Below, in pieces: positions 1-5,763 of a stretch of 5,922 bases of DNA. The notes below the pieces were generated by a model. It was not told the origin of the DNA and made no database searches. It saw only the letters and a program-made list of their open reading frames with translations. This DNA comes from Anaerotignum sp. Its GTDB lineage: Bacteria; Bacillota; Clostridia; Lachnospirales; Anaerotignaceae. Where the stretch lies: assembly GCA_020024455.1 (NCBI GenBank), contig JAHHTU010000054.1, forward strand, positions 1 through 5,922. The letters are read 5' to 3'. A program made the translations under genes and the position numbers. Within the stretch, counting starts at the first letter, position 1. Every line of letters starts with the position of its first letter.

Positions 1-1
1 A

Positions 2-187
2 GAAACTCTAGAAGATTATTTTTGTAGACTGTAACATATGTTTGACAAACCTACAGATTTTGTGGTTGCCTATACAAACGGCGAAATTGTATTGGAAGAT
101 GGGGTACATATCCCTGTTTCCCGTTTAAGGCAAAAAGCATTTATGGGATATATGCTGGCACACATGAAAAGGGGAGAACAGAGATAA
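2..187 (+). pseudogene. LytTR-type response regulator, C-terminal remnant with in-frame stop
   Basis: The last 49 codons (38-187) read as the end of a LytTR DNA-binding domain: an NGEIVLEDG stretch followed by HIPVSRLRQKAF, the typical strand-turn-strand and (I)PVSR segment of AgrA/LytR-type regulators. Upstream in the same frame, ETLEDYFCRL also fits the domain but is followed by TAA at 32-34. The missing F-x-x-C-H-x-S-x-L-V-N-L block seems to survive in another frame as CNICLTNLQ (30-56), which suggests small indels rather than a natural start at ATG 38. The stop TAA (185-187) overlaps the first base of the kinase start codon, the usual arrangement of an AgrA/AgrC-type pair. The 5' part lies outside the window. 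The family call is fairly secure; whether the lesion is decay or a sequence error cannot be told from one copy. Confidence 0.62.
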
Positions 188-1476
188 TGTATGTGTTTTT
201 GTGTGATTTTGTGGGGTGTGTGATACCGTTTTTTCTGTTGTTGTATGCATTTGCCAAATTTTGCGGAAAACGTTTTTCTCTTTGGATTGCCATTTTGTGG
301 ACAGTATTGTGGTGGTTGTTGCACCATATGGTATCTGTGCCGTTTGGTGCCATATTGCTTGCAGCGTGCTGTTTGTGTGCATATGGTATGATACCATATC
401 ACATGGCTTGGCAACATACAGTGTGGCTTTCTGTGTTTTTGGTTGCCGTTTTGTATTGGGTCAATGGCATTACAAGAACGCTGGGCTATTGGATTGCAAA
501 AGAAATGGGCAGTCAAAACGCCTGGATATTGCAAATTTTGGATATGGTGCAGGCGGTGTTTGCCTGTGTGTTGTTATTTCTGTTTTTGTGGACGGTGACA
601 AAATGGTTTTGTCACTATTTTCATCATTTGTGTACGGAAGTATTGGCAATTTTGATTTGTCCGTTTTTGTTTGTTCTGCTTTGCGAGCAAGTGATTGCAA
701 CTGCAATTTATGGAGATACCATTGTTTGGTCTGATACAGCAGGTTTGGTGTATCCAAAGGTAGAACCCATACCGATATTCGTTTTGCAGGTTTTGGCAGG
801 CATGACATTTTTTTCGGTGTTGTTTTTGTTTGGGCGGTTTCAAAAAAATAGGGCAGTGCAGGAAGAAAATAAACTTTTGGTGCATCAAATGGCAACACAA
901 GCGGCATATATGCAGGAAATAGAACAGCGGGAACAGCAATTTTGTTCGTTACGACATGACATCAAAAATCATTTTTTGCTTTTGCAGGCATTGCTCAAAG
1001 AACAAAAAGTAGAGGAGGCAATCCGTTATCTGTCGGATTTGGAAAACGTGTCACACAAAGCAAACACGTCTGTACAAACAGGAAATACAACCATAGATAT
1101 TTTACTGAAAAACAAATGTGCCATCATGGAGCAAAAGGGGGTTTCGGTGGATTGTGCCTTTCACATACCACCATATTCTGCGGTGACAGATATGGAATGG
1201 TGTATCCTTTTGGCAAATGCCATAGACAATGCCGGTCAAGCTATGGAGGCAATACCAAAACAGGAGCGGTATTTGCACATCAGTGGAAAACAAAAAGGCG
1301 ATTTTTTGTATCTTTGTATCGAGAATGCGTGCGAACCCTCGTTATCCTCGATTGAGGAGGGGATTGGCTTGTTCAATATGCGTACCATTGTCCAAAAACA
1401 TGGTGGTAAGATGGCATATCATATGGGAAACGGAACATTTGTGTTGGATATGGTGTTGCTCATTTCACAACAATAA
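187..1476 (+). CDS. Membrane sensor histidine kinase, AgrC-like GHKL family
   Basis: A 429-residue two-component sensor kinase in the cytoplasmic membrane. Residues 1 to about 215 are very hydrophobic and form about six to seven membrane spans (near 5-24, 31-47, 52-66, 78-92, 113-138, 151-174 and 196-216). A short coiled coil (about 220-250) leads to the H box LRHDIKNH at 255-262, with the phospho-acceptor His257. The ATP-binding domain has an N box LLANAIDNAGQA at 341-352 (Asn344 and Asn348), IENACEP at 378-384, and a G box EGIGLFNM at 391-398 followed by RTIVQKHGG. This order is typical of the HPK10/AgrC class, which often senses peptides; the ligand here is unknown. ATG 187 is chosen because it overlaps the stop of the upstream LytTR gene and has AAGGGGAG at 169-176. 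The two genes would be translationally coupled, but the partner regulator appears broken. Confidence 0.93.
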   Translation: MYVFLCDFVGCVIPFFLLLYAFAKFCGKRFSLWIAILWTVLWWLLHHMVSVPFGAILLAACCLCAYGMIPYHMAWQHTVWLSVFLVAVLYWVNGITRTLGYWIAKEMGSQNAWILQILDMVQAVFACVLLFLFLWTVTKWFCHYFHHLCTEVLAILICPFLFVLLCEQVIATAIYGDTIVWSDTAGLVYPKVEPIPIFVLQVLAGMTFFSVLFLFGRFQKNRAVQEENKLLVHQMATQAAYMQEIEQREQQFCSLRHDIKNHFLLLQALLKEQKVEEAIRYLSDLENVSHKANTSVQTGNTTIDILLKNKCAIMEQKGVSVDCAFHIPPYSAVTDMEWCILLANAIDNAGQAMEAIPKQERYLHISGKQKGDFLYLCIENACEPSLSSIEEGIGLFNMRTIVQKHGGKMAYHMGNGTFVLDMVLLISQQ

Positions 1477-1521
1477 AAAGACAGTTCATGTCAAAACCCT
1501 TGTCTTGTATGTGCTTTGGGG

Positions 1522-1527
1522 TATACT
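1522..1527 (+). promoter_or_regulatory. Possible sigma-A -10 element upstream of the coiled-coil gene
   Basis: TATACT at 1522-1527 lies 16 bases after TTGTCT at 1500-1505, a fair vegetative promoter. The start point would fall near 1534, directly on the AGGAGG, leaving almost no leader. Co-transcription with the kinase gene 71 bases upstream is an equally good explanation, so the promoter call is weak. Confidence 0.3.
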
Positions 1528-1533
1528 GGACAT

Positions 1534-1539
1534 AGGAGG
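1534..1539 (+). promoter_or_regulatory. Ribosome binding site AGGAGG that decides the start at 1548
   Basis: A perfect AGGAGG ends 8 bases before ATG 1548. An in-frame GTG at 1539 begins on the last base of this motif and so cannot be the start. The GTG at 1545 is only 5 bases away and is a weaker codon. Confidence 0.85.
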
Positions 1540-1547
1540 TGGTCGTG

Positions 1548-1859
1548 ATGCAAATAATGGGAATCGGTGCAAATTATCATACGACAAATCAGAATGTCAG
1601 TCCGCAATCGAATGATACCGAAATGAAAATACAAGGACTGAAACAAGAATTGCAAAAGTTAAATGCAGAAAAACAAAAAGCGGTGCAACAAAAAGACCAA
1701 GAAGAAGCCAAAAGAATAGAAAAACGGATACGGGAGATTGAAAAACAGATACAAGAGTTGCAACGCAGAAAAGACGATACCGCAGAACAAGTGGCAGATA
1801 CACAAAAGAAAGAAAAAATATCATCTGATGATGGAAAATACATAGATACATGGGTATAA
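1548..1859 (+). CDS. Small coiled-coil protein, FlxA-like
   Basis: A 103-residue soluble, highly charged protein. Residues 1-24 are polar (MQIMGIGANYHTTNQNV and onward). Residues about 25-88 are almost entirely Lys, Glu, Gln, Arg and Leu with regular heptad-like spacing (KIQGLKQELQKL, then IEKRIREIEKQIQELQRRK), indicating a long coiled coil. The short tail ends KYIDTWV. Length, N-terminal style and the repeated EKQIQELQ-type segment resemble the FlxA-like family of Firmicutes. In E. coli, flxA is expressed under the flagellar sigma factor, but its role is poorly known. There is no signal peptide or enzyme motif. It lies 71 bases after the kinase stop and just before a terminator, so it may be the last gene of that unit. 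Coiled coils give false family matches easily; the gene itself is well supported by its ribosome binding site. Confidence 0.78.
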   Translation: MQIMGIGANYHTTNQNVSPQSNDTEMKIQGLKQELQKLNAEKQKAVQQKDQEEAKRIEKRIREIEKQIQELQRRKDDTAEQVADTQKKEKISSDDGKYIDTWV

Positions 1860-1863
1860 AAAC

Positions 1864-1949
1864 AAAAAGTGATTGTCCATGCAGGCGTTCCAAAAAATGC
1901 GTAAAAAACGAAAAAATTTGGAATGGCGATGCAAAGCAATCACTTTTTT
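1864..1949 (+). terminator. Long imperfect hairpin with U tract, bidirectional terminator
   Basis: AAAAAGTGATTG (1864-1875) is perfectly complementary to CAATCACTTTTT (1937-1948), 12 base pairs starting 4 bases after the coiled-coil gene's stop. A second paired block, TTCCAAA (1888-1894) with TTTGGAA (1917-1923), lies inside, separated by imperfect segments. The right arm ends in six T on the + strand and the left arm begins with five A, so it could stop transcription from both sides. The roughly 85-base size is long for a simple terminator, so a small repeat element is an alternative. Confidence 0.65.
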
Positions 1950-2076
1950 GTGCAAAAAAACAAAGAACGATACCAGTTGTAAAAAAATAACGGAAAAAAC
2001 AGAAAAATCCAAATAGGGATATACAACATATGCAGTTTGTTTTGACAACAGGATTTTACAATATATATCCTATGTG

Positions 2077-2104
2077 AACACAAAATATGTTGATATTTTG
2101 TGTT
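2077..2104. repeat. Perfect 12-base inverted repeat, operator-like
   Basis: AACACAAAATAT (2077-2088) and ATATTTTGTGTT (2093-2104) are exact reverse complements around the four-base spacer GTTG. There is no T run after it, so it does not look like a terminator. It covers the TTGATA -35 element at 2090-2095, a position where a dimeric repressor would block RNA polymerase. An RNA hairpin reading is also possible if transcription starts from the alternative TTGACA at 2042-2047. Confidence 0.6.
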
Positions 2105-2118
2105 TGTTGATATATAAT
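2090..2118 (+). promoter_or_regulatory. Sigma-A-type promoter TTGATA-17-TATAAT
   Basis: TTGATA (2090-2095) and a consensus TATAAT (2113-2118) are separated by exactly 17 bases, giving a predicted start near 2125. The next confident gene begins about 445 bases downstream, so it would drive either a very long leader or a separate short RNA. In A/T-rich DNA such boxes also arise by chance, though the match and spacing here are better than usual. Confidence 0.5.
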
Positions 2119-2280
2119 GGAAAACATACAAAATATTTTTCATGAAAAAACAAACTTGAAAAAACAGTAAATATAAATAAAGCATTTTATGAAGCAATCT
2201 GTGCAATAATTCATATACCTTGTCATTTTTTATTTGAAACATAAAAGCGTTTGATGATGTGATGGTTTTGGAAAACAAAG

Positions 2281-2314
2281 TGCAACATATATGTGGATAT
2301 ATCTTTTTGTTGCA
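2281..2314 (+). repeat. Hairpin-forming inverted repeat in the leader region
   Basis: TGCAAC (2281-2286) pairs with GTTGCA (2309-2314), and inside it ATATAT (2287-2292) pairs with ATATAT (2297-2302) around the loop GTGG, leaving a one-sided CTTTTT bulge. It is short of GC pairs and its function is unknown. Confidence 0.35.
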
Positions 2315-2512
2315 AATACAAGCACAATTTTGATAAGTAAAGAAACGTTTTGCCGTTTATGTAACATCAACCATCATCAAGCAGAAAATCCTATCATTGT
2401 TTCATAAAATTTTCAAAACAACGATAAAATGAAAAAAATAAATAGGAAAAAGCCGACACAGGTTGTTGGAATTCCATTTATAAAAAAATATGCAAATCAT
2501 ATCCGAATACAT

Positions 2513-2541
2513 TTTACTTACATATAGCGAATATCTATACA
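2513..2541 (+). promoter_or_regulatory. Candidate promoter of the V4R-cyclase operon
   Basis: TTTACT (2513-2518) and TATACA (2536-2541) are 17 bases apart. Transcription would start near 2548, giving a leader of about 20 bases that includes the ribosome binding site AAAGGTGGA (2554-2562). Each box matches consensus at four of six positions, so it is plausible rather than certain. Confidence 0.42.
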
Positions 2542-2568
2542 AAAAAAAGGACGAAAGGTGGAACATAA

Positions 2569-3111
2569 ATGTTTAAGTTATTTGATGCAGAAGATGAAAA
2601 TCGTTTTACATGGGAATCGGTTGGGAATATAATCGACGGCAGAACCAATTTGGGTGAAAGTATGCCGGTATATGTATATCGTTTGTTTGAATTTACAATC
2701 AAGGACGCCTTAATCCAAAAGTTTGGAAATGATGTTGCGGTGGAAATTTTTCGGAATGCCGGAGAGTTGGCAGGAACGGAATTTGCAAAAAACTTGTTGG
2801 ACTTGACATTGCCGCTCAATCAGTTTATTGCAAATTTGCAGGCAGTTTTGGAAGAAAGCAAAATCGGTATTTTGCACGTGGAAAAATTCGATTTGGATAC
2901 CGGCAATGCTGTATTGACTGTTGGCGAAGATTTGGATTGTTCCGGTTTGCCTGTGACAGGCGAAACGGTGTGCAATTATGACGAAGGGTTTTTGGCAGGT
3001 GTTTTGAAAACTTATACAAAGCGTGATTATATCGTTACAGAAGTAGACTGTTGGGCAACAGGTTCTCGTGTGTGTCGTTTTGAGGCAGTGGCAAATAAGG
3101 TGATGGAATAA
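2569..3111 (+). CDS. V4R (4-vinyl reductase) domain sensor protein
   Basis: A 180-residue soluble protein. The C-terminal part, about 115-172, matches the V4R domain: CNYDEGFLAGVL at 135-146, then VTEVDCWATGSRVCRFEA at 156-173, the familiar region ending in Cys-x-x-x-G-x-x-x-C-x-F. The cysteines at 124, 135, 161 and 169 are placed as in family members thought to bind metal or a small ligand. The N-terminal half has GRTNLGESMPVYVYRLFEFT at 24-43 and NAGELAGTEFAKNLL at 63-77, which fits the full ligand-binding fold found in V4R and related NO/aromatic-sensing regulators. V4R domains act as sensors in several regulators, but the ligand here is unknown. ATG 2569 follows AAAGGTGGA by 6 bases. The gene ends 4 bases before the diguanylate cyclase gene, so the two are very likely co-transcribed and work together. 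Confidence 0.87.
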   Translation: MFKLFDAEDENRFTWESVGNIIDGRTNLGESMPVYVYRLFEFTIKDALIQKFGNDVAVEIFRNAGELAGTEFAKNLLDLTLPLNQFIANLQAVLEESKIGILHVEKFDLDTGNAVLTVGEDLDCSGLPVTGETVCNYDEGFLAGVLKTYTKRDYIVTEVDCWATGSRVCRFEAVANKVME

Positions 3112-3115
3112 AGGC

Positions 3116-4336
3116 ATGAAAAAAAGTGATTCTGATATTCTCATACAACAAATTCGAAATATTGTACGCAATAAACCTTTGACAGAGGAAATGAAACTCA
3201 ATTCAGAAGAAACCGTTGATTTGCAGGAGGCGATGGATTATCTTTCCACCTGCTTATTGGAATGTAATATTTTTCTGAACCATTTGCGTTTGGGGGATTT
3301 AGAGGCAAAACCACCCGGCAGACACAATTTTTTTGCCGGCAGTTTGAAAGAATTACACGCAGCACTGCGTCATTTGACTTGGCAGGCAAATCAGGTTGCA
3401 AGTGGGGACTACAACCATAAAGTGAGCTTTTTGGGGGATTTTTCCACTTCCTTCAATCAAATGATTCATCAGTTGGACGAAAGAGAGGCACAGCTGAAAA
3501 ATCAGTCAGATATGTTGTCGCAAATGCTGGTGTTTATGGAGTCTGTGATGGACGGGCTGAATGACTGGATTATTGTTACATCAAAAGAAACGGGCGAGAT
3601 TGTTTATATGAACCAATCTGCAAAAAAAAATTTCTATGATACAGATGAGCAGGTGTTGCGTTCACAACGGTATACGAAATTGTTTGATGCTATTCAAAAT
3701 TTTTGTAATCAAAATGCACAGGAAGCTATTTTGGAATGTGCCTATGATTGTGCAGGAGAGGGAAAACAAATCTTCCAAGTCCATTCGTATACGGTGCAGT
3801 GGAACAAACAGCCTGCATATGCCCATTATATTGTGGATACAACAGAAGAAAATGTGCAGAAAGAACAAATGGAAGAAATGGCATACACGGACCCATTGAC
3901 AGGGTTGTATAACCGCAGATTTTGTTTGGAAAATATGAAACGCATGATAGCGGAAAACTGTGATTTTGCATTTTGTATGATTGACTTAGATGGCTTGAAG
4001 TATGCAAATGATAACTTTGGGCATAGTGCAGGAGATATGTATTTGTTGCAGGTGGCTGACAATATTGTGAAGATGACACGTTCTGCGGATTTTGTTTGCC
4101 GTTTGGGTGGAGATGAAATTGCCATCTTGTTTTATGATTGCAAGGAATCTGTGGTTGTACAAAAAATGGAACAACTCAATCATAAATTGCAAGAACAATC
4201 CACAACATTCCCGATGTCGGTCAGCTATGGCGTTTGTCATGTGGAAGCGGGCATGGAAACGACATTGGAAGATGTGATGCAACAGGCAGATGAGAGAATG
4301 TATGCCTTAAAGAAACATAAAAAAGCATCAAGATAA
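3116..4336 (+). CDS. Diguanylate cyclase with HAMP-like and PAS regions (GGDEF domain)
   Basis: A 406-residue protein with no membrane segment, so probably cytoplasmic. Residues about 80-122 (LTWQANQVASGDYNHKVSFL, then GDFSTSFNQMIHQLDERE) resemble a HAMP-like linker. Residues about 130-245 look like a PAS sensor domain (DWIIVTSKETGEIVYMNQSA at 150-169). The GGDEF domain runs from about 255 to 400: DPLTGLYNRR at 259-268, the metal/nucleotide segment IDLDGLKYANDNFGH at 289-303, the signature GGDEI at 331-335, and ADERMYALKK at 391-400. The signature's last residue is Ile instead of Phe, but the catalytic Gly-Gly-Asp-Glu is intact. An RxxD inhibitory site (Arg322-Asp325) sits at the normal distance, so product feedback is expected. 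It should make cyclic di-GMP from two GTP. The start ATG 3116 lies 9 bases after AAGGTGATGG (3097-3106), inside the end of the V4R gene. The V4R protein is the obvious candidate partner. Confidence 0.92.
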   Translation: MKKSDSDILIQQIRNIVRNKPLTEEMKLNSEETVDLQEAMDYLSTCLLECNIFLNHLRLGDLEAKPPGRHNFFAGSLKELHAALRHLTWQANQVASGDYNHKVSFLGDFSTSFNQMIHQLDEREAQLKNQSDMLSQMLVFMESVMDGLNDWIIVTSKETGEIVYMNQSAKKNFYDTDEQVLRSQRYTKLFDAIQNFCNQNAQEAILECAYDCAGEGKQIFQVHSYTVQWNKQPAYAHYIVDTTEENVQKEQMEEMAYTDPLTGLYNRRFCLENMKRMIAENCDFAFCMIDLDGLKYANDNFGHSAGDMYLLQVADNIVKMTRSADFVCRLGGDEIAILFYDCKESVVVQKMEQLNHKLQEQSTTFPMSVSYGVCHVEAGMETTLEDVMQQADERMYALKKHKKASR

Positions 4337-4355
4337 ATGGTAAATCCAGAACAAA

Positions 4356-4421
4356 GGGAAGGAACGCACAGGGTTTGATGATTATTGTGAATACAATATT
4401 CACAAATCCCTTCCATTTTTT
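4356..4421 (+). terminator. Rho-independent terminator after the V4R-cyclase operon
   Basis: A nested stem closes with CCCTTCC (4408-4414) followed by A and six T (4416-4421). Its 5' side is GGAAGG (4357-4362) or, in an alternative pairing, GGAA plus GGGTTTG (4361-4377). The top of the stem is a perfect repeat: TTGTGAATA (4385-4393), loop CAA, TATTCACAA (4397-4405). It lies 20 bases after the cyclase stop and 27 bases before the next start codon. Confidence 0.72.
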
Positions 4422-4447
4422 GAATATGTATAATGTGAGGAGAGAAT

Positions 4448-5662
4448 ATGTATACTTTTTTAGCAAGGCAACCCATTTTTGACCATAAATATGATGTATA
4501 TGGCTATGAGTTGCTCTACCGAGAGGCAGAACGGTCTGCAACAGCCAATATCACGGACGGAAATTATGCAACAAAGCGTGTCTTATCAGATGCCATTACA
4601 ACATTTGGGTTGGGTAAGCTGACCAATGCAAAACCCGCTTTTGTCAATTTTACAGAGCAACTGATATTGGAAGAATTACCCATGTTGGTAGAACCCCAAG
4701 AGATTGTAGTGGAATTGTTGGAAGATGTCAATATTACACCGCAAATCATCGAAAAGATTGCAAAAATGAAAGAAAACGGATATGTGATTGCACTTGACGA
4801 TTATTTGGGAGACCCGAATTTTGATGCAATTTTGCCATATGTGGATATATTGAAAGTGGATTTTATGATGACGGACAAACAAACACAGGAAAAGATTGCA
4901 AACCAGTTGCGTGATACTGTAACATTGCTTGCGGAAAAGGTGGAAACAAACGAAGAATATGAATGGGGAAAATCCGTTGGCTACAAGTTGTTTCAGGGAT
5001 ATTTTTTCTCACGTCCAATGACATATAAAAAGAAGTCACAACACATATCTTCCACAACGTTTGTGATGCTGATGACCGAACTTGGCAAAGACGATGTCGA
5101 TTTTGTCAAATGTTGTACGATTATACGTGCGGATACGGTGTTGACTTACAAGTTGCTGAAAAAAATGTCCACCATGGAGTATTTTCGAAATCATGCCATC
5201 GACAAAGTAGAAAGTGCAGTAGCCATGATGGGCGTAAGCAATTTGAAACGCTGGTTGTTGTTGGTTGTATTGCGGGATAACAATAAAACAAATTCTGATG
5301 AGCTTGCACGTTCTGCATTTTTGAGAGGTTTGTTTGCAGAAAGTTTGGTAAAAAAATCATCAAAACCAAAAGAAGCGGAAAATGCCTTTTTGATGGGAAT
5401 GTTCAGTCTGATTGATAAAATTTTAGATGAGGATATCGAAAAACTGTTTGAAGATATTGCAATATCTGATGAGGTTAGAGATGCTCTTTTGGGGAATACA
5501 GAAAATATGTATACCAAACTGCTGGAATTTATTGTGGATTATGAAAATCAGAAGAATGAAATTTCTTTGCAGGATTTGGGTATTCATGTGGCAGAAGAAG
5601 AAGTATTGCAACTATATATGGATTGTGTAAATCGAGTGGACGATACGTTCCAAAATGCATAA
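4448..5662 (+). CDS. EAL and HDOD domain protein, YuxH/CdgJ type
   Basis: A 404-residue soluble protein. Residues 1 to about 195 form a divergent EAL (cyclic di-GMP phosphodiesterase) domain, and about 200-390 an HDOD domain, the architecture of B. subtilis YuxH and V. cholerae CdgJ. In the EAL part the signature is YELLYR (20-25) instead of EALLR, but the positions that bind metal or act in catalysis seem kept: Glu21, Asn67 (FVNF), Glu89 (VVELLED), Asp117-Asp118 (ALDDY), Lys136 (LKVDF), Glu163 (LAEKVE) and Gln183 (QGYFFSRP). The loop after the Asp pair is shortened to DDYLGDPNF, lacking the usual DFGTG. The HDOD part shows LLKKM (236-240) and AVAMMGVSNLKRWLLLVVL (257-275). It probably binds cyclic di-GMP and may hydrolyse it. 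ATG 4448 follows GAGGAG by 5 bases. It stands between two terminators and so is likely its own transcript. Confidence 0.92.
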   Translation: MYTFLARQPIFDHKYDVYGYELLYREAERSATANITDGNYATKRVLSDAITTFGLGKLTNAKPAFVNFTEQLILEELPMLVEPQEIVVELLEDVNITPQIIEKIAKMKENGYVIALDDYLGDPNFDAILPYVDILKVDFMMTDKQTQEKIANQLRDTVTLLAEKVETNEEYEWGKSVGYKLFQGYFFSRPMTYKKKSQHISSTTFVMLMTELGKDDVDFVKCCTIIRADTVLTYKLLKKMSTMEYFRNHAIDKVESAVAMMGVSNLKRWLLLVVLRDNNKTNSDELARSAFLRGLFAESLVKKSSKPKEAENAFLMGMFSLIDKILDEDIEKLFEDIAISDEVRDALLGNTENMYTKLLEFIVDYENQKNEISLQDLGIHVAEEEVLQLYMDCVNRVDDTFQNA

Positions 5663-5704
5663 AGCATTTGAAAATCACTTTATTTTGAAAATAGAATGGC
5701 AATC

Positions 5705-5738
5705 AAAAAGCTGTACGTGGTATCGTACAGCTTTTTTT
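5705..5738 (+). terminator. Strong bidirectional rho-independent terminator
   Basis: AAAAAGCTGTACG (5705-5717) pairs perfectly with CGTACAGCTTTTT (5724-5736), 13 base pairs around a six-base loop TGGTAT, and the T run extends to 5738. It ends the EAL-HDOD transcript 42 bases after its stop. The run of A on the left arm would also stop transcription coming from the opposite direction. Confidence 0.92.
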
Positions 5739-5763
5739 GTTGGTATAACCAAATAAAACACGC

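Larger units (their letters stand above)
1950..2512. other. A-rich intergenic region without a credible gene
   Basis: This stretch has no open frame with both a ribosome binding site and protein-like composition. Its minus-strand open frames encode low-complexity Phe/Tyr/Ile/Leu-rich peptides expected by chance from A-rich DNA. What it does hold is a promoter with an overlapping palindrome (2077-2118), a palindrome TTTTTCATGAAAAA at 2136-2149, a TGCAAC/GTTGCA hairpin at 2281-2314, and distant complementary blocks at 2251-2259 and 2372-2380. It may be a long leader, a small RNA locus or a remnant; nothing seen decides between these. Confidence 0.6.

Noticed and set aside
70..534. Minus-strand open frame of 154 codons opposite the kinase gene
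   Set aside because: It is the shadow of the kinase coding frame; the + strand product carries clear kinase motifs.
1539..1547. Upstream GTG starts for the coiled-coil gene
   Set aside because: GTG 1539 overlaps the AGGAGG itself and GTG 1545 is too close to it; ATG 1548 has ideal spacing.
1923..1943. ATGCAAAGC resembling a riboswitch receptor fragment
   Set aside because: It lies within the right arm of the hairpin after the coiled-coil gene, with none of the partner motifs of a cyclic di-GMP riboswitch nearby.
1940..2278. Minus-strand open frame of 112 codons
   Set aside because: Composition is Phe/Tyr/Ile/Leu-rich as expected from A-rich DNA read backwards, with no ribosome binding site and no recognisable domain.
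4364..4373. ACGCACAGGG, identical to part of the core of cyclic di-GMP-I (GEMM) riboswitches
   Set aside because: The rest of the motif is missing: no GCAAAnCC continuation and no downstream ACGCAAAGCC-type receptor. The bases take part in the terminator stem instead. The coincidence beside a cyclic di-GMP gene is notable but not supported.
4429..4434. TATAAT just before the EAL-HDOD gene
   Set aside because: No -35 at 16-18 bases upstream, and the start point would fall on the ribosome binding site. It is part of the 11-base repeat.
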